Positions 35,224 to 43,947 of a stretch of DNA of 64,000 nucleotides are shown here, one piece after another. A model generated the notes under the pieces. That model searched no databases and was not told the DNA's origin. It saw only the letters and a program-made list of their open reading frames with translations. Origin of the DNA: Pararoseomonas baculiformis (GTDB taxonomy: Bacteria > Pseudomonadota > Alphaproteobacteria > Acetobacterales > Acetobacteraceae). Location of the stretch: contig NZ_JAGIZB010000001.1 in assembly GCF_017813395.1 (NCBI RefSeq), forward strand, positions 124,001-188,000. Reading direction: 5' to 3'. Made by a program: the position numbers and the translations under genes. Numbering within the stretch: the first letter of the stretch is position 1; the number at the start of each line of letters is the position of its first letter.

Positions 35224-36609
35224 CTGTCCGCCTCATCCAACCCGCCCGACGCCGCGCCGGACGGCCTTCCCCTCCCCCGCCGCCACTGGGCCACCGCCGC
35301 CGTCGCGCTCGGCATCATGATGTCGGTGATCGACAGCACCATCGGTGGCGCGGCCCTGCCCACCATCGCGCGGGCGCTGAACACCACCCCGGCGAACTCC
35401 ATCTGGGCCACCAACGCCTACCAGCTGGCCGTCACCGTTTCCCTCCTGCCCCTGGCGGCGCTGGGGGAGATCGTGGGCTACCGGCGCGTCTATCTCTCGG
35501 GGATGGTGCTCTTCACCCTGGCCTCCCTGGCCTGCGCCATGGCGACGAGCTTCGAGGGGCTGGTGGCCGGGCGCGCCATGCAGGGCTTCGGCGCGGCGGG
35601 TCTGATGAGCGTGAACTCGGCCCTCATCCGCTTCATCCAGCCGCGCGCCGGCCTGGCGAAGGGGCTGGGCTTCAACGCCATGGTCGTCTCCTCCGCCGCC
35701 GCGGCGGGCCCCACCGTGGCCGGGCTGATCCTCGGCGTGGCGGACTGGCCCTGGATCTTCGCGGTGAACGTGCCCATCGGCATCGCCGCTTTCGCGATCG
35801 GGCTGCGGAACCTGCCCGAGACGCCGCGCGGCCGGCACCGCTTCGACGTGGTCAGCGCCCTTCTCTCCGCCACCACCTTCGGGCTCCTCATCCTGGGGCT
35901 GGATTCCCTGGCACATGGCGGCGCGGCCTGGACGGCGCTGCCGCAGGTGGGCATCGGGCTGCTCGCGGGCTTCCTGCTGGTCCGGCGCCAGGCCGGGGTG
36001 AAGCGCCCCCTGCTGCCGGTGGACCTGCTGCGGATTCCGGTCTTCGCCCTGTCCATCTGCACCTCGCTCTGCTCCTTCATGGCGCAGAGCCTCACCTTCG
36101 CCTCGCTCCCCTTCCTGCTGCAGAGCGGATACGGATTCTCCGTCCTTACCGCCGGGCTGCTGACCACGCCCTGGTTCCTCGCCACCGCCACCGCGGCGCC
36201 CCTTTCCGGGCGGCTGATGGACCGGATCCCGGCGGCGGTGCTGGGCGGGGTGGGGCTGGCCATGATGACGGCGGGGCTTGGCCTTCTCGCCGCCCTGCCG
36301 GACAACCCGGCGGTGGCGGACATCCTGTGGCGCATGGCCCTCGGCGGCTTCGGCTTCGGCCTGTTCCAGACGCCCAACAACCGCACCATGGTCGGCGCCG
36401 CCCCGCCCGAGCGCGCGGGCGGCGCCAGCGGCCTGCTCAGCACCGCCCGCCTGCTGGGCCAGACCACCGGCGCGGCGCTGGTGGGGCTGGTGCTGGGCTG
36501 GATGGCCGGCATGCCCGTGGCCGGGCCGAAAACCGCGCTGACCCTTGGCTGCGGCATGGCGGCGCTGGGAGCCTGCGTCAGCCTCCTCCGGCTGCGGACC
36601 AAGAGCTAG
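35224..36609 (+). CDS. MFS drug transporter, DHA2-like (14-helix type)
   Basis: A polytopic transporter with about 13-14 helices, including a DHA2-type motif LPLAALGEIVGYRRVYLSGM and GRAMQGFGAAGLMSVNSALI. The first ATG in frame (35317) would cut the first helix in half. HWATAAVALGIMMSVIDSTI, which matches the start of this family, begins before it. The only good upstream candidate is a CTG at 35224, with GCGGAG nine bases before, giving 461 residues. If only ATG starts are accepted the product is 430 residues from 35317. It follows ybaK on the same strand and is convergent with the ABC exporter. Confidence 0.85.
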   Translation: MSASSNPPDAAPDGLPLPRRHWATAAVALGIMMSVIDSTIGGAALPTIARALNTTPANSIWATNAYQLAVTVSLLPLAALGEIVGYRRVYLSGMVLFTLASLACAMATSFEGLVAGRAMQGFGAAGLMSVNSALIRFIQPRAGLAKGLGFNAMVVSSAAAAGPTVAGLILGVADWPWIFAVNVPIGIAAFAIGLRNLPETPRGRHRFDVVSALLSATTFGLLILGLDSLAHGGAAWTALPQVGIGLLAGFLLVRRQAGVKRPLLPVDLLRIPVFALSICTSLCSFMAQSLTFASLPFLLQSGYGFSVLTAGLLTTPWFLATATAAPLSGRLMDRIPAAVLGGVGLAMMTAGLGLLAALPDNPAVADILWRMALGGFGFGLFQTPNNRTMVGAAPPERAGGASGLLSTARLLGQTTGAALVGLVLGWMAGMPVAGPKTALTLGCGMAALGACVSLLRLRTKS

Positions 36610-36696
36610 GCACCCGCGCAGGCGGAGGCGCCCCCTGCCCCTCGCCGTCCGGTGTCCTGGCCTGCGGCGCTGCCGCCGGGGCGCGGAGGGCGGGGC

Positions 36697-38583
36697 TCAG
36701 GAGCGCCCCTTCCGCCCTCCCCGCAACACCCGCGCGATCCCCCGGGCGGCGGCATTGGCACCACCGGCGCCGCGCCGCCGCACGCCCACCGTGCCCGTCC
36801 GCCGCGGCGTGGTCAGCTTCGCACCATCCGGGGAGCGGACGAGGTGCAGAGTGCGGTCGTGGAACAGGTCGAGCCCGGGGCGGTGGCCGATGGAGATGAG
36901 GGCGCTTTCCGAGAGTTCCTGCTGGAACAGGCCCATCATCGCGTCCTGGTTCGCCTCGTCGAGCGCGGCGGTCGCCTCGTCCATGAAGATCCAGCGCGGC
37001 CGGTGCAGCAGCAGGCGGGCGAAGGCGAGGCGCTGCTGCTCGCCGAGGGAGAGGATGCGGTCCCAGCGCTCCTCCTCGTCGAGCCTGCCGGTCAGATGCG
37101 CGAGGCCGCAGCGCTGCAGCGCGGCGATGATGGCGGAATCCGAGAACTTCCGGGGCGCGGCGGGATAGGCGATGGCGCCACGCAGCGATCCCAGCGGCAG
37201 GTAGGGGCGCTGGGGCATGAACATCATGTGGTCGCGCCGGGGCACGCGCACCTCTCCCGAACCCCAGGGCCAGACGCCGGAAATGGCGCGGAAGAGCGTG
37301 GACTTGCCGGTGCCGCTCTCGCCCACGATCAGCACCTTCTCCCCGGCCTCGATCACCGCATTCGCCTCGCCGACCAGGATGTTGCCATCGGCCTGGGCGA
37401 TCTGGAGGTTCTGGAAGGCCAGCACCTCCCGCCCATCCTCCAGCGGGCCCTCGGTGACGTTGATGCGGCTCTCCTGGTCCAGCAGGTCGGCGGTGTCGAG
37501 GCTGTCCTCCAGCGCCGCCACGCGCTCCACATGGGAACGCCAGTCGGCCAGGCGGGGGAAGTTGTCCACGAACCAGTTCAGGGCGCGCGTCACCTCGCCG
37601 AAGGCGGAGCCGATCTGCATCAGGACGCCGAGGGTGATGGCGCCGGAGAAGTAGCGTGGGCTGGCCACCAGGATGGGGAAGACGCCGGCGACCATGCCAT
37701 AGGCGGAGGTGAGCCACATCAGCCGCCGCTCCGTCCGCATCAGGTCCTTCATCACGCTGACCACATGTCCGAAGGAACGGCGCAGCCCTCGGTCCTCATC
37801 CGTCTCGCCGCGGATCAGGGCCACGCCCTCGCTGTTCTCGCGGATGCGGATCAGGGCGAAGCGGTGGTCGGATTCGGCCTGGTTGCGGCGGATGTTGATG
37901 TCCACCATCGGCCGGCCGATCAGATAGGTGAGCGTGGAGCCGACGATGGCGTAGATCAGGGCCGCGAAGACCATGTAGCCCGGGATCTCGAACTCGTTGC
38001 TGCCGAAGGCGACCATCAGCGGGCCGGACAGCGTCCAGAGGATGCCGACGAAGGAGATCAGCATCACCACGGACTGGAAGAGGCCGACGGCCATGTCCAC
38101 CGCCATGGCCGTGGCCCAGCGCGTGTTCTCGCTGATCCGCTGGTCCGGATTGTCCGCGATGTCGGGCAGGAAGTTCATCTGGTAGTGGCGGCTGCCATCC
38201 AGCCAGCGGTTCTGCAGGCGGAAGACCAGCCATTGCCGCCAGCGCAGCTGTAGGAGCTGCCGCACATAGAGCTGGAAGACCGCGACCGACATGCTGGCCG
38301 CGGTCAGCAGCAGGAAGGTGCCCATCTGGCCAAAGAAGGCGGCGCGGTCCCGGGCCTCCAGCGCGTTGAAGAAATCGCGGTTCCAGAGGTTGAAGCGCAC
38401 CTGGATGGCGATCTGGGCCAGGGTCAGGGCGATCACCCCCGCGCTCAGCATCCAGGCGGAGCGCCGCTCGGGGCCCGTGTAGTAGCCGCGGGCTAGGCGC
38501 CAGAAGCGGCGCAGGAAGCTGTCGCGGGTGTTGCCGTCCTCGGCTTCCGCTGGCTTGCGCCTGGTTTCATCGGTTCCGGACAT
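36697..38583 (-). CDS. SbmA/YddA-like ABC transporter, fused permease and ATPase
   Basis: A 628-residue fused half-transporter. The N-terminal membrane domain (about 20-340) includes QVRFNLWNRDFFNALEARD and PDQRISENTRWATAMAVDM, typical of the SbmA/BacA_like and YddA group related to human ABCD proteins. The ATPase has Walker A GESGTGKS, the signature SLGEQQRLAFARLLLHRP and Walker B WIFMDEATAALDE. It should act as a homodimer in the inner membrane. The substrate is unknown; peptide or vitamin-like substrates are known for relatives. The C-terminus has an Arg/Gly-rich tail of about 25 residues. Confidence 0.86.
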   Translation of the reverse strand: MSGTDETRRKPAEAEDGNTRDSFLRRFWRLARGYYTGPERRSAWMLSAGVIALTLAQIAIQVRFNLWNRDFFNALEARDRAAFFGQMGTFLLLTAASMSVAVFQLYVRQLLQLRWRQWLVFRLQNRWLDGSRHYQMNFLPDIADNPDQRISENTRWATAMAVDMAVGLFQSVVMLISFVGILWTLSGPLMVAFGSNEFEIPGYMVFAALIYAIVGSTLTYLIGRPMVDINIRRNQAESDHRFALIRIRENSEGVALIRGETDEDRGLRRSFGHVVSVMKDLMRTERRLMWLTSAYGMVAGVFPILVASPRYFSGAITLGVLMQIGSAFGEVTRALNWFVDNFPRLADWRSHVERVAALEDSLDTADLLDQESRINVTEGPLEDGREVLAFQNLQIAQADGNILVGEANAVIEAGEKVLIVGESGTGKSTLFRAISGVWPWGSGEVRVPRRDHMMFMPQRPYLPLGSLRGAIAYPAAPRKFSDSAIIAALQRCGLAHLTGRLDEEERWDRILSLGEQQRLAFARLLLHRPRWIFMDEATAALDEANQDAMMGLFQQELSESALISIGHRPGLDLFHDRTLHLVRSPDGAKLTTPRRTGTVGVRRRGAGGANAAARGIARVLRGGRKGRS

Positions 38584-38935
38584 GGCGGTCAGGAGGCCTC
38601 GCAGCCGAAGGCGCGGGGACGCAGCGTCCGATCCCGATTCATCGTTCCGCCCCCCGGCCGCACGGGCACGAAGACGGAACAGGACTGTGAAGAGGAGGCC
38701 ACGGCCGTCATTTATTCCTCGGGTTCAGCCGGGGAACGCATGAACAGCGGTTCCGGTTCAGCAGCCTCTCGCCAGCTGAGCATGGTCGCCGGAAAGCGTG
38801 CAACCCGGCCACCCCCGGGGGAGAGGGGCGGCCGGGCTTGCCGGGGCAGGGCTGGGGGAGTGAGGCTTCGGGGGCTTGGGGCCTCAGCCGCCCCGGTCAG
38901 GCACGCTGGTCAGGCACGCTGGTCAGGCACGCTGG
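38584..38935. other. 352-base gap with promoter region and GC-rich hairpins
   Basis: No gene is supported here. The half near 38584-38750 should hold the promoter of the ABC exporter. CCCGGCC (38804-38810) pairs with GGCCGGG (38830-38836) around an inner CCCCCGGGGG (38812-38821), a possible terminator for the small secreted-protein gene. The right end is taken up by a 13-base tandem repeat that is listed separately. Confidence 0.5.
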
Positions 38936-38940
38936 TCAGG
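38895..38940. repeat. 13-bp tandem repeat, 3.5 copies
   Basis: GGTCAGGCACGCT occurs at 38895-38907, 38908-38920 and 38921-38933, followed by a partial copy GGTCAGG (38934-38940). The copies are identical. The last one contains the stop codon of the minus-strand small secreted-protein gene, so the array lies immediately downstream of that gene. Confidence 0.95.
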
Positions 38941-39133
38941 CGCCCTGGCGGGTCATGTCGAAGTTGATACCCCCGGCCTGGCTGCCGGCCAGGGGGGTGC
39001 GGCCATCGGCCTGGCTCCAGGCACCGGAGGCGGTGGCGCCCTGCGGCACGCGGTCCTGGTCGGCGAAGGAGGGGGCGGCCAGGCCCAGCACCAGGGCGGT
39101 GGCGAGGCTCAGCGTGGCGAAGGTCTTGCGCAT
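38936..39133 (-). CDS. Small secreted protein of unknown function
   Basis: A 65-residue product with a clear Sec signal peptide (MRKTFATLSLATALVLGLAA, cleavage after SFA). The mature peptide of about 39 residues (DQDRVPQGATASGAWSQADG onward) is polar, low in charge and lacks cysteine. GGAG lies seven bases before the ATG at 39131-39133. I do not recognise the family. The stop codon falls in a tandem repeat array. It is divergent from the hydrolase gene across 171 bases. Confidence 0.7.
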   Translation of the reverse strand: MRKTFATLSLATALVLGLAAPSFADQDRVPQGATASGAWSQADGRTPLAGSQAGGINFDMTRQGA

Positions 39134-39304
39134 GGGGGGTCTCCGTTCTCTCTGTCCGGCGGCGCATCGCGCCGCTTCCGTAGCCAAGAGATGCTCCCCG
39201 CCCGCCGAACTCTCCAATGCCGACCAGCTATGGTCTCGATGACCGGCGGGAATGGGGGAAAGGGCACCTATCCCCGGCGCGGCGTGCCGCCCTAGGCTTG
39301 CCGG

Positions 39305-40819
39305 ATGACCCCTGCCGATCTCGCCCGCGGCACCGCCGAGGCTGCCGCCATCGCCGATTCATGGACAAGGGAGGGCGGGCCCGGAGGGGCGATCGTGCTG
39401 TTCGGCCCGGGCGGGCCGGCGGGCGCGGCGGCGGGCGGCCTGGCCAGCCTGGAGCACGGCATCCCCTTCACCCCCGCCACGCCCAGCCGCTGGGCCTCCA
39501 TCAGCAAGTCCTTCTGCGCGGCCACGGCGGTGCTGGCCGGGTTCGACCTCGCCTCGCCCCTCGGCACGCTGGTGCCGGGCCTGCCGGACGGGATCGCGGC
39601 GGTGCGGCTGGAGCAGGCGCTGGACATGACCGGCGCCATCCCGGACCTGATGGAAACGCTCTGGCTTCTGGGCCAGCCCTTCACCGCCAGCCTGTCCGAG
39701 ACGGAACTCCTGGACCTGTGCCGGCGCCTGCCGGGCACGGGCGGGATGCCGGGCGCCGAGATGGCCTACTCCAACACGGGCTGGCGGCTGGTAGCCGCGG
39801 CCTTCGCCGCCATGCGGGGCGAGGAATATGGCCAGGCGCTGCGCCGGCTGGTGCTGGAGCCGCTGGGGCTGGAGGAGGTGGCCTTCCCCGGGGATGAGGC
39901 GGTGCCCGTGCCTGGCCTCGCCACGCCCTACTGGCGGGATGGCGGCCGCTGGCGCCGCGGTCGCTACGGCCTGCATTTCTCCCCCTCGGGCGGGCTGGCC
40001 GGCAGCGCGGAGGCGCTGGCACGCTGGGGCGCCGCACTGCTTGCCGGGCGCGGGCCGATGCACGGCATGCTCGACCGGCTCTCTGCCCCACGCCCCTTCC
40101 CCGATGGCGCGGAAAGCTTCTACCGGCTCGGGCTCTCCACCCAGGAACTCGATGGGCTCGCGCTGGTCGGGCATGGCGGCTCCCTGCCGGGCATCAAGAC
40201 TCATCTCCTGCTCGCGCCCACGTCCGAATGCGGCGTCGCGCTGATCTCTAACCGCGAGGATACGGATCCGCTCTGGCTCGCCCTGCGGATCATGTCAGCG
40301 ATGACGGGCCGCGCCCTGCCGCAGCCCGCACGACTGCCGCCCGGGCGCTACGCCGAGGAGCAGGGCGAGGGCTGGGCCGAGGCGGAAGGCGAGACCTTCA
40401 GCTTCATGGGCGTCGCCGACCGCCTCTTCGCCGCCCGGGGCGGCGCGCGCACCCTGCCTGCCTATCTCGAGGCCGAGCTTCAGCTCGCGGCGGACGGCGG
40501 CATCGAGGGCCGCATCGGCGGCGTGCATCGGCACCTGCTGCCGGTGCCGGACGACACGGTGCTCGATCCCGCCCTGCACGGCCGGTGGCGGAACGCGGCC
40601 TTCGGTGTTTCGCTGGAGGTGCGTGCGGATGGAACGGCGCTGCTGCCCGGCATTCATCCGCGCGAGTCCTGCAGGCTGCTTCCGCTGCCCCATGGCCGCG
40701 CCGTGGCGGAGCGGTGGCATGGGCCCTGGCGCGCGCGGCCGCTGCTCTGGCTGCAGGAGGATGGAACGCTGCGGCTGGTCTCGCATCGCTCGCGGGTGCT
40801 GTCCTTCGAGCGGTGCTGA
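39305..40819 (+). CDS. Serine hydrolase of the beta-lactamase/penicillin-binding fold (D-aminopeptidase-like)
   Basis: A 504-residue protein without signal peptide, so probably cytoplasmic. The class C-type motifs are SISK (S65 nucleophile, K68), YSNTG (the YxN motif) and HGGSLPG (the HxG motif). The last 150 residues form a beta-rich tail, as in the D-aminopeptidase DapB type with lipocalin-like C-terminal domains. That similarity is general and the substrate remains open: D-amino acid peptides, amides or esters. The formamidase-family gene 59 bases downstream suggests a joint role in amide breakdown. Confidence 0.78.
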   Translation: MTPADLARGTAEAAAIADSWTREGGPGGAIVLFGPGGPAGAAAGGLASLEHGIPFTPATPSRWASISKSFCAATAVLAGFDLASPLGTLVPGLPDGIAAVRLEQALDMTGAIPDLMETLWLLGQPFTASLSETELLDLCRRLPGTGGMPGAEMAYSNTGWRLVAAAFAAMRGEEYGQALRRLVLEPLGLEEVAFPGDEAVPVPGLATPYWRDGGRWRRGRYGLHFSPSGGLAGSAEALARWGAALLAGRGPMHGMLDRLSAPRPFPDGAESFYRLGLSTQELDGLALVGHGGSLPGIKTHLLLAPTSECGVALISNREDTDPLWLALRIMSAMTGRALPQPARLPPGRYAEEQGEGWAEAEGETFSFMGVADRLFAARGGARTLPAYLEAELQLAADGGIEGRIGGVHRHLLPVPDDTVLDPALHGRWRNAAFGVSLEVRADGTALLPGIHPRESCRLLPLPHGRAVAERWHGPWRARPLLWLQEDGTLRLVSHRSRVLSFERC

Positions 40820-40878
40820 GCGCCCGCCTCGCCAAACCCTCTTCCCCGCGCGACACTGGCGGCAGAGGAGACTCGCGC

Positions 40879-41844
40879 ATGACCGAGCCGCATTTCGTTC
40901 CCGCCACGCCGCAGACCACGCGCATCGGCCAGTTCGATGCTGGCTTTCCGCCCGTGGCGAGCATCGCCGCCGGGGAGCGGGTGGTGCTGCAATGCGTCTC
41001 GGGCATGGGCGATGCTGTGCCGGGGCCGGAGAGCGGGATGACGGTGCCGCAGGCCTTGCGCGACATCGCCGCGGCGAACACGGCGGGGCTGACGGGGCAC
41101 ATCATCACCGGCCCGGTGGAGGTGCGCGGCGCGGAGCCGGGCGATGCGCTGCGGGTGGAGATCGAACGGATCGAGCTGGGCACGGATTGGGGCTTCTGCG
41201 GCTTCCGTCCGCTCATGGGCACGCTGCCGGAGGATTTCCCCTTCCGCCGCATGCTTCATATCCCGGTGGATCAGGCGGCCAAGACCTGCGTGCTGCCCAT
41301 GGGCGGCGGCATCAAGCTGGATCTGGCGCCCTTCTTCGGCGTGATGGGCGTGGCGCCGCCACCCGAATGGGGCCGCATCTCCACCAAGGAGCCGCGGGCG
41401 CATGGCGGTAACCTGGACAACAAGGAACTGGTGGAAGGCACCACGCTATGGCTGCCCGTGCATGTGCCGGGCGCGATGTTCTCGGCCGGTGACGGCCATG
41501 GCGTCCAGGGCGATGGCGAGGTGTGCATCAACGCGCTGGAGACCAGCCTGACCGGCACCTTCGGCCTGCATGTTGAGAAGGGCGGCGGGGCGCGCGACCC
41601 GATCCTGCGCTTCCCGCGCGCGGAGACGCCCACGCACTTCATCACCATGGGGATGAACGAGGATCTGGACCTCGCCATGAAGCAGGCGCTGCGCGAGATG
41701 ATCGCGTTCATCGCATCGCGCACGAATCTCTCGCCCGCGGATGCCTACCAGTTCTGCTCGCTCGCGGTAGATTTCCGCGTGACGCAGACCGTGAACGGCG
41801 AGAAGGGCGTGCACGGGATGTTGAGGAAAGGATTACTCTTCTGA
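40879..41844 (+). CDS. Acetamidase/formamidase family protein
   Basis: A 321-residue FmdA/AmdA-family amidase. Characteristic segments are AGLTGHIITGPVEVRGAEPG, GTDWGFCGFRPLMGTLP, VPGAMFSAGDGHGVQGDGEV with its metal-binding GDGH, and HFITMGMNEDLDLAMKQAL. Family members hydrolyse formamide or acetamide to the acid and ammonia. AGAGGAG lies eight bases before the ATG at 40879. It probably shares a transcript with the upstream serine hydrolase. The exact amide is unknown. Confidence 0.88.
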   Translation: MTEPHFVPATPQTTRIGQFDAGFPPVASIAAGERVVLQCVSGMGDAVPGPESGMTVPQALRDIAAANTAGLTGHIITGPVEVRGAEPGDALRVEIERIELGTDWGFCGFRPLMGTLPEDFPFRRMLHIPVDQAAKTCVLPMGGGIKLDLAPFFGVMGVAPPPEWGRISTKEPRAHGGNLDNKELVEGTTLWLPVHVPGAMFSAGDGHGVQGDGEVCINALETSLTGTFGLHVEKGGGARDPILRFPRAETPTHFITMGMNEDLDLAMKQALREMIAFIASRTNLSPADAYQFCSLAVDFRVTQTVNGEKGVHGMLRKGLLF

Positions 41845-42009
41845 CGCCGTGTGAAGTCGGCGCATCAAGGGGCTGATCGGACGCGCTGCACGAATCCTGT
41901 CCACAGACATGCCCACATATCCGTCCACAAGTTTTCGTGCGCCGCATCTTGTGGGACGGCAACCCGCTGACCTACCGTATCTTGTATCGACGTTGACGGG
42001 GGTAGGGGC

Positions 42010-42519
42010 ATGGACTGGTCAGCGGAAGCGATCGAAACACTCAGGGCACTCTGGGCGGAAGGACACTCCACCGCCGAGATCGGCCGGCGCATGGGCATTT
42101 CGAAGAATGCCGTGGTGGGCAAGGCGCATCGCCTGCACCTGCCGGCGCGCCCGAGCCCGATCCAGCGCGAGCAGGCGGCCGCCTCCGCCTCGTCGCGTCC
42201 CTCCGCCGCACCGGCGGTGGTGAGCACGCCCGCGCCGCGCCCTGCCGCGCCGGCGGTTGTACCCGCCCCGGCGGCGACAGCCGCGCCAGCGGCCACCGCG
42301 GTACCGCCGCGTGCGCCGTCACGCGCCGCGGCACCGCCCGCGCAGGTGCGGCCTTTCCAGCGCAGTTCCGCGCGCAGCTGCTGCTGGCCGATCGGCGAGC
42401 CCGGCACGCCGGATTTCCGCTTCTGCTCCGCGGAAGCCTTCGCCGGAAAGCCCTACTGCCTCGAGCACGCCTCGGTGGCCTATGTGAAGGCGCGCGACCG
42501 GCGCGAGGACGCGGCCTGA
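42010..42519 (+). CDS. gcrA: GcrA cell-cycle regulator
   Basis: A 169-residue GcrA homolog. The N-terminal DNA-binding region MDWSAEAIETLRALWAEGHS plus TAEIGRRMGISKNAVVGKAH is near-canonical. A proline/alanine linker follows, and the C-terminus has the Cys/His cluster CCWPIGEPGTPDFRFC with PYCLEH. In Caulobacter GcrA binds sigma-70 and promoters containing GANTC sites methylated by CcrM, and controls cell-cycle genes. A GANTC site (GAATC, 41892-41896) lies 114 bases before this start. The gene stands alone with a strong terminator after it. Confidence 0.95.
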   Translation: MDWSAEAIETLRALWAEGHSTAEIGRRMGISKNAVVGKAHRLHLPARPSPIQREQAAASASSRPSAAPAVVSTPAPRPAAPAVVPAPAATAAPAATAVPPRAPSRAAAPPAQVRPFQRSSARSCCWPIGEPGTPDFRFCSAEAFAGKPYCLEHASVAYVKARDRREDAA

Positions 42520-42553
42520 CCATTTGCGTCGCGCGGCATTCGCCGCGCGGATT

Positions 42554-42600
42554 GATGGCCGGATGGTGACGTTCAGGGGGAACGCCGCCATCCGGCCATC
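42554..42600. terminator. Long hairpin between gcrA and the TetA-family pump gene
   Basis: GATGGCCGGATGG (42554-42566) pairs perfectly with CCATCCGGCCATC (42588-42600). CGTT and AACG inside the loop add a second helix. It lies 35 bases after gcrA and just before the end of the convergent MFS gene, so it can end both transcripts. Confidence 0.75.
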
Positions 42601-42605
42601 GCGTA

Positions 42606-43850
42606 TCAGCCAGGCGGGACTTGTGCCTGGCGTATCGGCCTGCCCAGCGGCGCGGCGCCAAGGAAGGCACCGGCCATCAGCACCGCCGCCGCGATCAGGA
42701 AGGCCGTGCCGATGAAGGGGATGACGGCCTCCTCACCCACCGAAAGCGCGTAGACGCTGCCGAAAAAGATCGGCGAGGCCACGCCGGCGATGCTCGAGAC
42801 GCTCATATTCGCGCCCTGCAGCTGGCCCTGTTCGCGCTCCGAGACGAGCCCCGTCATCAGCGCCTGCAGCGTGGGCATGGCCAGGCCCCAGAGCGCGTTG
42901 GGAAGCATCGCCAGCACGAAGATCCAGCCATTGGGGGCCAGCCCCATCGCGGCGATGCCGAGCGCGCCGAAGACGAGGCCGATGATCATGGTGCGCCGGT
43001 CGCCATAGTGCTTCGTCACGCGCCCGACGAGCAGCCCCTGCACGGCTGCATCCAGCGCGCCCACGAAGGAGAGGAGGATGCCCACCTCCCACAGTGACCA
43101 GCCATAGCGCTGCCCGGCATAGAGCACGAAGACCGCCGAGAAGACGTGGTGCGCGAAGTGCAGCAGGAAGTTCACCCCGGCCAGCACCCCCAGATCCCGG
43201 CTGCGCGCGAGCATCCGGAAGGCACCGAAGGGATTGGCGCGCTTCCAGGAAAAGCCCATGCGCCGCTCGGGCGGCAGGGATTCCGGCAGCACGAGCCAGC
43301 CATAGAGGAAGGCCAGCCCGCTGAGCGCCGCGGCGAGCCAGAAGGGTGCGCGCGGCGAGATCTCGCCCATCACCCCGCCCAGCAGCGGCCCGGCGACGAA
43401 GCCACCGGAAAAGGCGGCGCCGATCAGCCCATAGGCCCTGGCACGGTTCTCCGGTGCCGTGATGTCGGCCATGTAGGCATAGATCGTGGTGAAGCTGGCC
43501 GAGGTGACGCCGGCCAGGATGCGCCCCAGGGCCAGCCACCACAGGTTCGGCGCCACGGCCATCAGCACATAGTCGATGGCCAGGCCCGCGGTGGAGAGCA
43601 GCAGCACCGGGCGCCGCCCGTAGCGGTCCGAGATGGAGCCGATGACGGGCGAGGCAAGAAACTGCATCGCCGCCCAGAGCGCGACGAAGGCGCCGTTGAT
43701 CACCCCGGCGCGGGCATTGGACCCGGCGAATTCCTCGATCAGCTTCGGCAGGACGGGGATGACGATCCCCATCGCGATGATGTCGAGGACAGCGGAGACG
43801 AGAATGAAGATGATCGCGGCCTTGTGGCCCGCGAGGATGGAGAACGGCAT
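42606..43850 (-). CDS. TetA-family MFS efflux transporter under apparent attenuator control
   Basis: A 414-residue, 12-helix major facilitator. Motif A is IGSISDRYGRRPVLLL in the loop between helices 2 and 3. The antiporter motif C region is GAAFSGGFVAGPLLGG. ALGRILAGVTSASFTTIYAY and MADITAPENRARAYG are typical of the TCR/Tet group, which includes tetracycline pumps, but the native substrate is not predictable. The ATG at 43848-43850 has AGGA ten bases upstream, directly against a hairpin. The upstream region has a promoter, a leader peptide and alternative hairpins, described separately. It is the only gene on its transcript. Confidence 0.9.
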   Translation of the reverse strand: MPFSILAGHKAAIIFILVSAVLDIIAMGIVIPVLPKLIEEFAGSNARAGVINGAFVALWAAMQFLASPVIGSISDRYGRRPVLLLSTAGLAIDYVLMAVAPNLWWLALGRILAGVTSASFTTIYAYMADITAPENRARAYGLIGAAFSGGFVAGPLLGGVMGEISPRAPFWLAAALSGLAFLYGWLVLPESLPPERRMGFSWKRANPFGAFRMLARSRDLGVLAGVNFLLHFAHHVFSAVFVLYAGQRYGWSLWEVGILLSFVGALDAAVQGLLVGRVTKHYGDRRTMIIGLVFGALGIAAMGLAPNGWIFVLAMLPNALWGLAMPTLQALMTGLVSEREQGQLQGANMSVSSIAGVASPIFFGSVYALSVGEEAVIPFIGTAFLIAAAVLMAGAFLGAAPLGRPIRQAQVPPG

Positions 43851-43865
43851 GACGTGATGATCCTA

Positions 43866-43943
43866 CGGCCCGATGACGGGCCGGCATGCGGGAGCGTGAC
43901 GCACGGATGGCGGGTGATGTGCCCGGCCCGTTCCACGGGCCGG
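43866..43943 (-). promoter_or_regulatory. Putative four-arm translation attenuator
   Basis: In transcript order: arm A CCGGCCCG (43943-43936), arm B CGGGCCGG (43930-43923), arm C CCGGCCCG (43884-43877) and arm D CGGGCCG (43872-43866). A and C lie in identical 9-base copies of GCCGGCCCG. A pairs with B (8 bp) and C with D (7 bp); alternatively B pairs with C (8 bp). Arm D is followed at once by the pump's AGGA site (43864-43861). A ribosome stalled at the end of the leader peptide would cover arm A, let B pair with C, and free D and the ribosome binding site. The pairing is visible; the regulation is inference. Confidence 0.6.
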
Positions 43944-43947
43944 CGGG

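Noticed and set aside
35317-36609. The MFS gene as a 5'-truncated pseudogene
   Set aside because: The frame is open upstream through the whole first helix and all later helices and motifs are intact, so an unusual start codon is more likely than decay.
41845-42009. Replication-origin signals (DnaA boxes) upstream of gcrA
   Set aside because: GTCCACA-like words occur, but no proper TTATCCACA cluster or AT-rich unwinding element is present.
43923-43943. The first hairpin as a transcription terminator for a classical amino-acid attenuator
   Set aside because: There is no T-run after the stem on the minus strand, and the second hairpin abuts the ribosome binding site, so translational control fits better. 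Rho-dependent effects remain possible.
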